DNA of 64,000 nucleotides from Phytopythium helicoides (Eukaryota; Oomycota; Peronosporomycetes; Pythiales; Pythiaceae). The notes beneath the pieces were generated by a model that worked only from the letters and a program-made list of their open reading frames with translations, searched no databases and had not been told where the DNA came from. Positions 11,701-23,145 of this stretch are shown here, in pieces; within the stretch, counting starts at the first letter, position 1, and each line of letters starts with the position of its first letter. The stretch spans positions 248,001 to 312,000 of the forward strand of contig JANFNE010000006.1 in NCBI GenBank assembly GCA_024867545.1, written 5' to 3'. Position numbers and translations under genes: made by a program.

Positions 11701-14080
11701 GCGGCTATTCTTCTTCGCAGCTAGAATCGCCACCCCGATCATCAGTGGTAGAATTTCGAGAGCACCAATGGGATGTTCGTGATATGGGGCACAATGGTAC
11801 ACAATTCCGATCCCAAACGGCAAGGCTAGCCTCTTCTCAACCTCCAATGCCAACCCTGTCGCCAAGTGAGCAGGTGCGAGCTGCATTAAGTCATCAGCAA
11901 CGGTCATTTTCGGTAAGTACCACCAGTAGGCTGCCTATGAGCGCACGCAGCACATTTGAGAATGCTTCTCATCGCAATTTGATACAATCGCCTGGCCATT
12001 ACCCAGTAACTGCTAGAGACTGGACAACTTCATCTACGGAGCAGCGGCCGCTGTATTGGATGAACGGTCACCAAGTGCTGCCGATGCGAGCAAATCGAAG
12101 TCACATGTATCACGATCCTTATCAAAACGGGAATGAATCCGCGATTCCTCTAGAGCAGTCGGATGCTAGGTATAGTCGATTGAGAAGTCAAAGTGAAAGT
12201 GGATATCGATCGAAGTGGGACTATGGAGATGTGAACCACGCCTGGATGAAGGAGAACACTCAAGGGATGAATCCTGACTTCCATTTCAGAAGTGCATACC
12301 CGGTGGTCAACATTTCCACTTATACCAACACAGCGCTTATGCCCACCCGACAAGAGTTATGGGCTCGGCGCCCCGCTACAGCAGATCCACCAGCAATGGC
12401 AGCAAAATGGGATCTTGTTTACACTCAAGATGGATATCCGTATTATGTGAATCGTCAAACAGGAATCTCTCAGTGGGAAAAGCCGCTGGACTTTGAGAGC
12501 CCTGTTCCTCCACTTCCACCACATAACCCTATCCAATCAGTAACAATATCTCGTAGTCCAGACGAAATAATCCGAATGCGACTGGCTCAGGCTCGTAGGC
12601 AACAATCCGTCCCATCGCCATTTCGAAGGCATCAATCTATGGTTGAGGTTGGAAATGGTAGGAACGAACATTCATCAGACAGCGGAAGCAAATCTTTGTA
12701 CGGCCCCATCCAGTTTGCTCCAAGTATTGAAACTGATCCAGCTCTGCATCTAGCGACAGCAGAGGCGCAAAGTCCAGAACCAACTACTGTTGCTGATACC
12801 TCTGTTATCACTCAAGGCAATACTTTAAACGAGAATGCGCCGGTTGCACCGATGGAAAATCCATCGGTATTGGTTGCTTCTTCGTCGACATACGAGGCAC
12901 GGACAGGGTTGCGACTATCAATCGACATTTCTTCTCCACCGTCAAAAGAGCGTAAGTCGCGATTGCTAGCAATGTTGCTAATTACCGGGCTCACAGCAAT
13001 GTGCTCTAATTCGCAGATGCAAGGCCTGAGTTTGTGCCATCTCCTCGAGCGAAGAGTAATGCGTCACCACGGCTATCCGAGCAGACGACAGCTGACGGTA
13101 CAAGCGAAGGAGAGAGACCAACAGAAGTGAGCTTCCAGAAGGTAATGCTCAATTGGCAACATCTTTGTGAGGATGAGGCTCACCAATATGATTGTACATC
13201 ACAGTCTCGCCCGTCGTCTCCACGAGGTCGATCCAAGAACGTGAGCCTCATCGACATCAAGCGCGCTAATAATTTGGCAATTGCACTGGCGAGTTTCAAA
13301 ATTCATGACCGATACGAGCAGATTATTGACGGCATCCTCACGATGGACGAAGAAATGGTGTCAGCACCTCTTTTGGCGTGTATGCAGCGGTTCTTTCCAA
13401 CAGAGCAGGAGCGTGAGGCCTTGCAGCGATTCCATGGTGATGTTAGCACACTCGGTAAGCCCGAGAGATTTTTCTACCTGCTTTTTCAAGTCCCAGCTGT
13501 TCAGACTCGCATCGAGATGTTTTTGTACAAGCTCGAGTTTGGTCGCATGAAGCAGACCCTGCATGGACGAGTGCTAGTTGTTAAACGTGCGTGCCGCGAT
13601 GTTGCCGAGAACTACTCATTCGTTCGTGCCGTCGAATTGTTCTATAACAAGCAAGCAAGCCGATCGCTTGCTATTCTTGAGCAGAACCGAGACATGTTCA
13701 AACGCAACTTCCTCAATGAAGCTGATGAAAAGTTCCTATCTTTCCGTAAAGATTTGGAGAAAGCTGCAGCCATCGACCTCACCGATATGCAGCTTCAGCT
13801 GAACAGATTACTTGCTGGAAGGCGATCTATAGAGGTGTTTGTCAATCAGAAGCAAAAGGTATCGGTCTCTGAAGCCGATATCAGTACGAAAGACCCATCA
13901 GAAAGCGCACGCGAGACGCTTGAGCGATTCTTGATGGACACGCGAAAGCCGATGACCGATGTTGAGAGAGAGTTTGAAGGTATGGAGCAGTGGGTAGACA
14001 AGCTACTCGACGTTTTCGGCGAGAGCAAGGCCTCTTGTCGGCTCGCAGATATCATCGAGTTCATCTTGAGTTTCCTTTAA
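8790..14080 (+). CDS. C2-PH-ankyrin-WW-formin-homology-like multidomain protein
   Basis: Two exons, 8790-12951 and 13017-14080, joined by a 65-nt phase-1 intron (GTAAGT..GCAG), give 1741 residues. Domains in order: acidic disordered N-terminus; C2-like region near 309-410 (FLLIINALGASGLPKVEKFG); PH-like region near 500-617; ankyrin repeats near 666-903 (DAPLHVAARNGDFACLELLL, DTPLHYAALAGNEHAVKVLL); disordered segment; WW domain near 1201-1236 (WDLVYTQDGYPYYVNRQTG); and a C-terminal formin FH2-like helical domain from about 1424 (RANNLAIALASFKIHDRYEQ). The FH2 segment lacks the GNxxN actin-contacting stretch. Role inferred: a membrane- or cytoskeleton-associated scaffold. No FH1 proline tract was seen. 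Confidence 0.8.
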
Positions 14081-14152
14081 TCACCCTCTCATAGAATTAA
14101 AATTACATTGATGGAATAATCGTCGTTGTCTGTCTTCGTCAATCCTAATTTG

Positions 14153-14695
14153 CTAGTACCCGTCGTCTGCTCCTCCCATTCCATCTGAGTACGCAGACAT
14201 GGCGCGTAGCTCCGTCATGGACCCCTGGTTCTGGTCATTTGGGTATTCGCGGATGTTAGCAGCGTACTGCTGGTTTCGACGAGCCTCTTCCTCCCACTGA
14301 AGGCGGTCGTAAGTCGGCTCTCTCATCTGAATGCGACGCAGAATGGCTTGATTTTCGCTTGTGATCTTTTGTAGCTCGCGCTTGCGAGCCTCCTTATTAA
14401 GACTGTGGGAATAACCAATCGATTGGTTTTTGTTGTCGAGCGATTCGTTCTGCATAATGAACGACATCTTCTCGAGCAAGATGCGGTTCTCTCGTTCAAT
14501 CTCGGCGTACCGCTCCTCTTTCATCTGCTCCCTTTTCAGGTTCTTGCGAAGGTGGGTGGGTCGATGAGGCTCGCTGGTGTCGATTGCGCTCTTGATAGTA
14601 TTGAGCTTGCTGCGGTGAATCTCCTGGCATCGTTGATAGTACTTTGCATCCGTGTGTTTGTTGAGCGTCGGAATTGCCTTGCGCCCGCGATCCAT
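14153..14695 (-). CDS. CFAP97/hemingway-like flagellar protein
   Basis: A single-exon 180-residue basic, coiled-coil protein. The segment ITSENQAILRRIQMREPTYD followed by WEEEARRNQQYAANI matches the KIAA1430/hemingway (CFAP97) domain, found in proteins needed for motile cilia. The N-terminal part (KYYQRCQEIHRSKLNTIKSA) also fits the CFAP97D subgroup. It is divergent from the CCDC103 gene, with 344 nt between start codons, which suggests shared control during zoospore formation. The assignment rests on motif recognition. Confidence 0.7.
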   Translation of the reverse strand: MDRGRKAIPTLNKHTDAKYYQRCQEIHRSKLNTIKSAIDTSEPHRPTHLRKNLKREQMKEERYAEIERENRILLEKMSFIMQNESLDNKNQSIGYSHSLNKEARKRELQKITSENQAILRRIQMREPTYDRLQWEEEARRNQQYAANIREYPNDQNQGSMTELRAMSAYSDGMGGADDGY

Positions 14696-15039
14696 GGCGT
14701 GACACTGGAGCTTCAGTTCCCTTGTTTAGCGACCTTGTTTCGGAATGAGCTCGACGCAAGCGTTTGCAAGTCCGCTGATCAGATTGGAAATGACTTGGCT
14801 CTGATTGCTGGCATCATGACGATATAGATAGCTCAAGAAAATCAAAGCATCACTATATGTAGCCGCGGATCATAAGACTCGAGGATTGTGGTAGCTTTAC
14901 CGCATCGAACCGGTTCATGAACGCCTTCCGGTTCCTCGAGCCGACGCGTCCCTTTGGGGCATTCAACTGCTTGCATATCTTTCCAAACCACAACGCACCG
15001 TGTTCGTGAAGGAGCTCATTCGATCGATTTCTTGTCGGG
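14696..15039. promoter_or_regulatory. Divergent intergenic region between two flagellar genes
   Basis: A 344-nt region separating the start codons of the CFAP97-like gene (-) and CCDC103 (+). An initiator for the rightward gene is visible at 15014-15030. No clear RFX X-box (GTNRCC..RGYAAC) was found by eye. Confidence 0.5.
15014..15030 (+). promoter_or_regulatory. Initiator of CCDC103 gene
   Basis: GCTCATTCGATCGATTT closely follows the oomycete consensus GCTCATTYYNCAWTTT. It implies a leader of only about 22 nt before the ATG at 15040. Confidence 0.55.
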
Positions 15040-15931
15040 ATGCCACGAAAGACGGACAGCAAGGAGCTCACATCGATCGAGCATGGAGAATTCGACACGG
15101 CGGCATTGCAACAAGAGCTCGCGGCGGCTCTGGAGGAGGATCGGCTGTACAAGCTCACTGACAGCATGAAGAAGCGGGCGATTCACGCTGCTGCCAATTA
15201 CGATGAGTTTAAGGTAAGCCGCACTTTCAGGACTCCAGTAAGGTTAGTGTCTGCAAGCAGCTGAGATGATAGATTTATACGCGTCCTGTAGAATATGGTG
15301 GCGTGTGCGGACCTCAAACCTGTAACTCAACGAGAGTTACAAAGTCTCACCAAGACAACTCGCCCACAAAACCTCTTTTACGGCTCTGGAGCTCGTGCTT
15401 CTAGACGTGGCAAGAGCTTGGGAGTCGGTGATAGGATCAACACGCTATCGCAGGAGCCAACTGACACGCCCCCAGCTACTGCAGTTGAGTTTTGTCGATG
15501 CTGGAAGCGATCGTTGAAGTCTGTCGAAGCCAAAGAAAGGTGAGCAGCGCACCACAGTATGTCACACTAAACCGGATGGTGAACAAGCTTTGTGCTGTAG
15601 GTACTTGAAGCTGACCGGTCCAGAGCAGCTTAAAACGATCTTTCGAGCTGACTTGGACGCGGACTTGATGGCGGAAATCGTCCACGTGCTTGTTGCAACT
15701 TGGGACGCTAGTACCCCTTCAGATCAAGCAAAGGTGCGATTTAATCTCAAAACTCTTAATGCGTTGGCAAGTACGTCAAGATTTTCGCTATTGCGAGATT
15801 TTCTGGACAACAACCAGCTTGACAAGGTGCAGGAGTTGCTCGCGCTGATCGAGCACAATGCTTCAATGCTCGATGCAGACGAGCTCCATCTCGTTGACGC
15901 GATCCGCACAAAGTTCCGGCTGTCGAAGTGA
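15040..15931 (+). CDS. CCDC103: Dynein attachment factor CCDC103
   Basis: Three exons, 15040-15213, 15292-15539 and 15601-15931, with introns of 78 and 61 nt, give 250 residues. The N-terminal dynein-attachment-factor region (AAALEEDRLYKLTDSMKKRA, ANYDEFKNMVACADLKP) is followed by an RPAP3-C-like domain (FCRCWKRSLKS, YLKLTGPEQLKTIF, FRADLDADLMAEIVHVL). CCDC103 anchors outer dynein arms on axonemal doublet microtubules, so its presence implies a flagellated stage. Its start is 344 nt from the divergent CFAP97-like gene. Confidence 0.85.
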
Positions 15932-16140
15932 TGGGTCCTGTAGACGACCTCAATGCAACGAATAAACGTTTTCGCTTCCTTTGCTTGTCTTAGTGGCCCT
16001 GTGCTTCGGTCGCACCGCCTAAATTATCGTAATCTACCTTGAAACGCACTACAAAATGACATGCTCGCCACCGAGGACTAGGCTCCCACCTTGGACACCC
16101 CATGACACAGCATAGTGCTATTGACAACCTACCAGTGTCC

Positions 16141-17408
16141 TTAGCTGGACGTCTCCGGCACACCACAGACAAAGTATTCGATCGACGACTTGGCACACAA
16201 CAGACCAAGCGTGAGTAGAAAGCAACCGAGGCCGCGCATGATGAGATCGATGGTCTTGTTCTTGAGGCGCTATTCAAAGCCGATGAGAGTTAGCTCAGCA
16301 GTAAATGGGACATCAAAAGGGGGCATTGCTCACCTTTTTGTACTTTTTGAGCAACGAAAGCAGCAGGTAGAACCATGTTGACACACCACAGCAGACTCCG
16401 AGGCCAAACACGAAAGCAAGGAAAAGTGTGAACTCAAGCATCCCCGTACCATAGACTTGAGGAACAATCGAGAGTTAGAAAACACAACAAGTTGGAGACT
16501 TTATGAATTGCATCTCACCCGAAGCGATGGCGCCAGTGTAGGATGCAAGCAGGGCTGGGTTGAAGCCCGACATTGTCAGACCCATAAGCACATTCTTGAG
16601 GATCTCACTTTGTGCGCGTCCGACGCCCTTGCGCTGTGCCGTCTCCATGTCCGAGTCCAGAGACGGCTTCATATCCACACGCAGGAAGACGAGCCCGATG
16701 AGGGTGAACATAATGGCTCCGAGCACTCTGTCAAGCATTACGCGCAATCCTGTCAGTCCACAACGATTTGGTAGCTCAACGGTCTAAAGACGACGCACTT
16801 GGAAACCGGCAGCAGGAACTTGGCGCCGGCGAGGAAGCTGCCAAATCCCCAGAACGCGATCCCTGCGTACGTCTGCAGTCCACGTTAGCGTCCATCGCAT
16901 GGCCGTCACAACGGCGCAACCGACGCACCGCCTCGGAGATTGCGCCTCCAAACGCGATGGTGAGCCCCGCGCGGTACTTTCCCTGAATACCAAGCTTGAG
17001 CACCATGGCGGACGTGGGTCCCGCCACGGGCACGGAGCCCAGGAAGCCGAAGCAGAAGCCCGCGACCAGCGGTAGCAGCAGCCGCACGACCAGCGGCGCG
17101 TTCGGCGTCGCCTCCTCGTCCTCTCCGTGCGCCACGGTCGGCACGTCATCGTCCACGTCGCCTCTAGCCGCGTGCTGCGCCGGGATGAGCTGCGCGGGCG
17201 TCACGGCTGGAGCCTGAGCGTCCGCGGCGGCCTCGACGCTCGGATCGAAGCGCGGGGCCGTTTGTGGCTCGTAGGGACCGCCCGAGAGCCGCGAAAGCAG
17301 CAGGAAGAGCAGCGCGAGCCCCAGCAGCGATAGCAGCAGCGCGCGCTTCTTGATTCGCGCCAGCGGCAGCGCGACGGAGCGCAGCGAGCGCCGGTAGAGC
17401 GGCAGCAT
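16141..17408 (-). CDS. LysE-type membrane exporter-like protein
   Basis: Five exons on the minus strand: 17408-16929, 16872-16799, 16727-16519, 16455-16334 and 16269-16141. All phases agree, giving 337 residues. The N-terminus has an Arg-rich stretch and a hydrophobic anchor (LLLSLLGLALLFLLLS), then an acidic loop. The membrane domain begins GFCFGFLGSVPVAGPTSAMV, the P-x-(A/G)-GP pattern of LysE/RhtB exporters, and continues FLGSVPV..GGAISEAV, VLGAIMFTLIGLVFLRVD and TLGLLCAKSSIEYFVCG. LysE proteins export amino acids or small solutes; the substrate here is unknown. It is divergent from the WDR62-like gene. Family assignment is moderate. Confidence 0.65.
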
Positions 17409-17752
17409 GGCGACAGGCGGCGCTGCCGCGTCACTTTCTCAATGCGAGGAAATCACAGGTGCGACGACACTCCCCCTATTGTGTGACGCATAGATAAACC
17501 GAGCCTAAATCATGTGTTTGGTAGAGTGACGCGCCTGTCGCTCTGACTCGAACGGCAACGTTGAAGTGGACGGAGTTTACGCGCTTTGATTGGACGAAAA
17601 TGGAAATACAAACGTTTGATTGGAGGAAAACCGATCCAAGCTCGAAACGACGCGTAGCTGCTCGTGCACATGCGATCCATCACCTCCCCAGGAGCTCCGC
17701 TCGCCCCCTTCCACGCGACGACAGCGCTGCTACGGCCCTCGGCAGCTCCGAT
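17409..17752. promoter_or_regulatory. Divergent promoter region with duplicated CCAAT element
   Basis: Between the LysE-like (-) and WDR62-like (+) start codons. The element TTTGATTGGANGAAAA, containing an inverted CCAAT box, occurs at 17585-17600 and again at 17615-17630, 30 nt apart. Confidence 0.45.
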
Positions 17753-20700
17753 ATGAAGCGAGGGGCGTACCCATCGCCTACAGTGCCAGCTGCAGCCTCA
17801 GTGCCTTCTTCAGCGCCTTCTACGAGGCCAAATGCGCCGTCAACAGCTGATGAGACCGTGACAACGCCGCAAGCAGCTCCAGTGCACAGGCCTGGGAAGT
17901 CTCGACTGACTCTGGAGCGAGTGCTGGGCGTGACCGCGCTTAGCAATGCTATGATGGCTGTGAACCCGGTGTCGGGCGAGATCGCGTACGCTGCTGGCTG
18001 CATCGTGGTCATCTACAACCTGCGGAGGAACAAGCAGGTGCGCTACTACCGCGTCGACAAGTGCGTCTCGTGTCTGTGCTTCTCGCCCAACGGCCAGTTT
18101 CTCGCGATTGGAGAGAAGGGGTACATGCCCGCTATCACCATTTGGGATGGCAGCAACGGCGCACTCTGCGCGGAACTTCAGCTGCACAAGTTCGGTGTGG
18201 CCTGCATGGCGTTCAACCGAGATGGGTCGGTGCTGCTTTCGGCAGGGCTTGTGCATGACCAGCATGTATACGCATGGAGACTAGAGCGAGATGACAATAC
18301 TGGGAGTATGACGTCAAGGGCAATAGGAGTCGCGCAGATCCAGGAGAAGATCCTAAGCGCCGATTTTTGTCAGGAAGGCAACTTTTTCGTCACAGTGGGA
18401 GAACGACACTTCAAGGTGAGCAGCTTTGTCCTTGTAAATCGCCCAAAGAGCCACGCCTCTAATAAAATCGTCATGAATGCAACAGTTTTGGTCATTGAAA
18501 TCCGACGAAGGCTTTGAGATCACTGGTTTCCAGGTTAATGATATACCCGAGCTGCACCATAAAGACGCAATCCTTCCTACGAAAGACGAAGCCACTTTTA
18601 CAAGCGTAGGCTGCGGTTATGGGACGTGTAGCCTCAAGACATTTGCTGTTGCCTCGGACGGAACCTTGTGCTGCTTTGGAGAGAATGGTACGATGGAGAG
18701 GCTGGTATCGCTTGAAACACCTGCTGGATACGCTCTTTCCGTTACTGGAGCATACATCGCTGTCGGCGGCGCAAGCTCGGTGGTTCGGTTGTTTGATCCA
18801 GAGACTCTTGAATATCGAGCAACTCTTCCTTTTACTCCAGCTTTTGGAAGTGCTAACCATGTACGTGAAGCCGATGACAATGGCGGGGCGACTTTATGCC
18901 CAGATCACCCCCATAGATACCCAGCAGCTATTGCAGTGCGTGTCACGGGATCGCACGTTGCTGCGCTGTACAGTGATCGAAGTCTGTTCATCTACGATGT
19001 ATCAAACATTGACTCAGTCCAGATTGAGCGCTCATTCCTATTTCACTGTGGTGGTATTCGCGAGATGCAAGTTGTCGGGCGTGTCCGAGGAGTGAACGGG
19101 CGAGGAAAGCTTGTCTACGAATCTGATCAAAGCTCTAATAAACTTGATCCGAGCTCAGCTGGGGAAATACTGCCAATCGGTGCGTTTGTAACTTGTTCAG
19201 ACGACAATACCGCTCGAATTTGGCACTTGGATCTTCACAAGAAACCAGCTGCACCAGTGAGCCGCTTTGACCACAACGCTAACAGTAAGAGCGCAGCCAG
19301 CGAAGCGTGGAGCAATCCTTTCAGCCAGGAGATGCTTGCAGTGGTTTATCACGATAGTGACCAAGACTTTGAGGATGACGGTTCTATTGTTCTCGGTGGA
19401 TGCTGCTCGTATATAGCCGCCCCTGATATTCATGAACCTGCAAAAGATCGAGGTCAAGCGACCGGCTTGCGAACGCTGGCCATCCGACCTGATCATCACC
19501 ACCTTGCTGTAGGAGACAACGATGGCAACGTTCGCGTAGTCCCTCTTCCGATAGGCACTCCCACACTAAACTTGAGCTCACACAGTGCTGAGGTACAAAG
19601 TATTGCATTTGCTGGGATTTCCTCGGCAGACAGCAATGGGAATACGACGAGCTCCGGCTCTATGAAGTATATAATGGCGTCAGGCAGTCGCGATCGCCTG
19701 GTGCAAGTATACGACTGTAACAAGAATTATTCAGCAATTTCCACTCTGGAAAACCATTCTGGAGCGGTGACAAAGGTTGCGTTTGCCAATGACGGATCCA
19801 AGCTCCTCTCGTCCGGAGCGGACAAGATGATGGTATTTTCCAATGTGAATGCGATGGGTGCTGTTTCGCGTTATAACTCTGTGCCATTCAATGGTGGTAA
19901 GATCTTTGATTTTGCGCTCACATCGGACAGTAAAATGGTTGTAGCAGCCAGTAACAATCGCCTTGACATGTTTGCATTGAGTACTGGGAAACATATCAAG
20001 TCACACCATGTCGGCGAGCAGCACCATATGGACGTTAGCCCTGGAAATGTTTGTGTCGCCGTCAGCGGGTCAATCTCTGACAAAACTATTCATGTGATTG
20101 ACCTTGAGACTGGCGAGACATTAGCTAATGCTACAGGTCATGGCGAAGCCATCACAAGTGTCCGCTTCACCCCTGACTGCCGCCGCCTGCTATCAACCAG
20201 CAATGATGGATGCATTTTCGTGTGGAGACTATCCGATGATATCCAGGCAACTATAAAAGCTAGTCTCCCTCGGGTTGTCGACCTGCCAGTGCATTTGCCA
20301 TCTCCACCTAAGAAGGCAGTAGTTGCCGTTCCAACACCACCAGCTGTGCTCATGCCACCGCCTCCACCTCTTCCAGTGCCAAAGCAACCCACACCTAGAA
20401 TTGTAGCAGAAGCTAAAACTCCGCCAAAACCTCAGCTACAGAGAAGTGCGAAGAAGAAGACAGTAGCTTTAGAAAAATCAACTATGATGCCGAGTACTGA
20501 CACATCGGCTATCAGCCAGCCAAAAATGGGATGGAAAGGAAAGGCATCTGCTGCTCCTGGTCCGATGTCTGGAGTACCAATGGAAGAGTGGATGAGAACG
20601 CGAGAAAGTGCCAAGAAAACCATTCCGGTGGCAGGCTCTACTACTAGTAAGCCTCCCACTCCACCTCGACCTACAAAAGGTGGGATCGACCTCTCTTCAC

Positions 20701-22472
20701 CTGATAAAAGTGCATATATCTCGATTGACCGATCACAGACTCCGGATTGGGCACGAACAGCAGCACCTGCACATCACCAAGGCGGAAATAAGAGCTCTGA
20801 AGGATCTCCTGTGCATTGCTCGAAAATACCTGCTCCTCAACTTCCAAGAGGTAAATGGGGTGAGCGAGTCGGCGAACGGAAAGCCAGCCCGAAGAAAGAG
20901 CTCCAATCCCCGTCGAAAGTCTTTGGAGTGGCTAGTACTATGCCGAGTGACTCTCCTCGTGTACAATCAAGTAGCCGCCTCCATATCAGCAAGTCTGAAG
21001 ATGAGGCTGAGGGTGAGTCACCTGGTATACGAAGCCTGGAAAAGAGCAAACTTATGGGACTTTCAGTTGATGACCTGGACATTTCTTCCAAGTCTTCGCT
21101 CCGAGAGTCAACATCTCTAGCGCTGGAGCGCGAGCAACTAGAGAAGAGGCAAAAGCAAATTGACACCGCCAACGCTGTCGCGGCTATGAATCTAAAATTG
21201 AGCCAGCTGGGACTACTTAAGCCGAAAGATGAGCGAGAGCGACGTGCTTCTGGCTGCCCTCCCCCTATTTTTCCGGATGCCCCATCACCATCGAAAAGCG
21301 AGCCAGGAGCAGAGCGTGTACAGGGTAATCTGAATTCAATCGAGCCGCGATATGACACTGCCAAAATTACTGGTACCCAAAGTGATGACGATAGCGAGTC
21401 AGTTGGATACAACAGCAGCAGCTCAAGCAGTAGTCGCTCCGAGGACACTGAAGAAGTTTCTGAACAAGAGGAGACTAAAATCGAAGCAAAACAATCTGCT
21501 ACAAATGAAAGCAGCGATACTGGTATTCTTCGTCCTGATATTCCTCTCGAAATGCTCGAGTCGATTGATATTCCTCTCTCAACACGAGGTATGCAGCTCG
21601 TTTCGCCTGTCGCTGAGAAAGATGGCATCGATACCTGTCCTAACTACGATACGGTGAATAATTCTTTAAGCACATTCACACAAGGCTTTACCGTTCAATC
21701 GGATACTTCAGAAATTCAAGCTCTTAGCCAGAAAAAGTCATCTCTTCCAGTCGATTGCTCGCTTAGCGCCTTCAGCGAAGGCTATGCCCGCGACTTGAGA
21801 GAGCAAATTTCCGAACAGAAACCCACTGTTGCCGCCTCATTGAGTATGTTTACAACTGGTTATCAACCGGCACCAAGTGAGGTCAGCGAAGACACGAGTA
21901 CGAGCGATATTGAAATTCAAGTTCACCAGCCTGACAATGCATTGATTGCAGTCGACTGTTCGATTAGTTCTTTTACTACAGGATATAACGCAGTCACACC
22001 TCATGCACTGTCGACTCAGCAATCATCGCATCTGGAGACAATGCAGTCTATCAGCGCATTTACGAGTGGATATTCCGCTAATTCGAACGCCGAAAGAGCT
22101 TGTGAAAGCGCAGTGGTTCCATCTGTGGCAGCGTCTCTCAGCACTTTTACGAGCGGATACGAAGTCAGCGAGGATGTTCACCATGCCTCGACCGATAGTA
22201 ATGCAGTGACTCCACTGCCAGACGGCAACAATGAATTAGAAACAACCAAAAGCGCTGAGTTGCGTGGCTCAGAAATGGATAGTGAGCTGGAAGACGGAAC
22301 TCCGCTCGATCCAGAGATTCCCGAAACAAAGACCTCAGCTCGGCATCAGCAAGTCATGCAATCGCTGAGCAGCTTCACGTCGGGATACGAGTTTGTTTCG
22401 CTTCCATTATCGCAATCTGAGCCGTCAAGTGACGAAGAAGGATCCAGTGGGTTGTCTGAGTTTGAAAGTTGA
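17753..22472 (+). CDS. WDR62/MAPKBP1-like WD40 scaffold with SxFTxGY repeat tail
   Basis: Two exons, 17753-18415 and 18486-22472 (70-nt intron GTGAGC..ACAG, phase 0), give 1549 residues. The N-terminal half is two WD40 propellers closely resembling WDR62/MAPKBP1 (LERVLGVTALSNAMMAVNP, YAAGCIVVIYNLRRNKQVRY, GEKGYMPAITIWDGSNG, ERHFKFWSLKSDEGFEI). Those animal proteins scaffold JNK signalling and act at spindle poles and centrosomes. The C-terminal half is Ser/Pro-rich and disordered with a short coiled coil (LALEREQLEKRQKQIDTANA), then seven copies of S(L/I)SxFxxG(Y/F) between 21664 and 22390. The ATG at 17753 was preferred over an in-frame ATG at 17600; the true start is uncertain. Confidence 0.85.
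21664..22390 (+). repeat. Seven-copy SxFTxGY peptide repeat array
   Basis: Within the WDR62-like tail: SLSTFTQGF, SLSAFSEGY, SLSMFTTGY, SISSFTTGY, SISAFTSGY, SLSTFTSGY and SLSSFTSGY, separated by 20-75 residues of acidic linker. The DNA differs between copies, so the repetition is kept at the protein level. Confidence 0.85.
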
Positions 22473-22507
22473 GTTGAATTGATGAATCTGACTCGTGCTA
22501 TACAAAT

Positions 22508-22847
22508 GGTCAGTGGGAAACGCGCCAGCTCCTACAGTCAACAGCACGATCAGGTACGCTGCTGTTTACCAATATATGTGTATGGTGAAGTCTCCGACTT
22601 GAGCTGATGAACCTCCTCACAGTGCTCTGGATGAACACCTGCGAGCTGCCTCTCGGGTGCTCCAAGATATCCCGTCAGCCACCGATTCACCCGCGAAAGG
22701 TGGGCTAGTACAGTCCAACTTGACCAGCTACTTGTATCCACTGATCTTTCGGCTCTGTAACCACCAGGGCCCGAGCTAGAGCGCATCCAGGAGCTCGTGG
22801 GACAGCTCCGCGCCGCCATCCGCCGCCTCGACAGTCCGCCAAGTTGA
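22508..22847 (+). CDS. Possible small helical protein (5' exon unresolved)
   Basis: Two segments, 22623-22699 and 22768-22847, join across a 68-nt intron (GTGGGC..CCAG) into one frame reading ALDEHLRAASRVLQDIPSAT and then ELERIQELVGQLRAAIRRL to a stop. They look like amphipathic helices. The best upstream exon ends at 22553 with donor GTACGC. However, the frame that matches reads APAPTVNSTIS and has no ATG, while the ATG at 22508 is out of phase. Either an exon is missed or one base differs. No family recognised. Confidence 0.35.
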
Positions 22848-23145
22848 AGTTGCATCATGTGGTCCACAAAAACAACCCAATTAGAAGCGTCACAACTTGC
22901 AATTTGTATGCTTCGCCTCGGCGTCCATCCTCAGCAGCTCGTTGAAAAAAAAAAACGGGTCACCATTTAAAAACCCGCTTGCCCCCATTTTCACTCGTCT
23001 CCAGTATACCTCGCCGTCGGACAAGAGGCAAAAAAACCCACCCGGCCCGGATATCACCCATCGAGGTGGTCGGGCTTGCACTTGAACTCAGTATCCAATC
23101 CGGCGAGAAAGGCGGCAAGTGGCGGAAGCGGAAGCGAGGCGAGCC
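22848..23145. other. Short intergenic region before the RRM gene
   Basis: Just under 300 nt. Contains a run of A residues near 22944 and an initiator-like TTTTCACTCGTCTCC near 22987. No gene seen. Confidence 0.35.
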
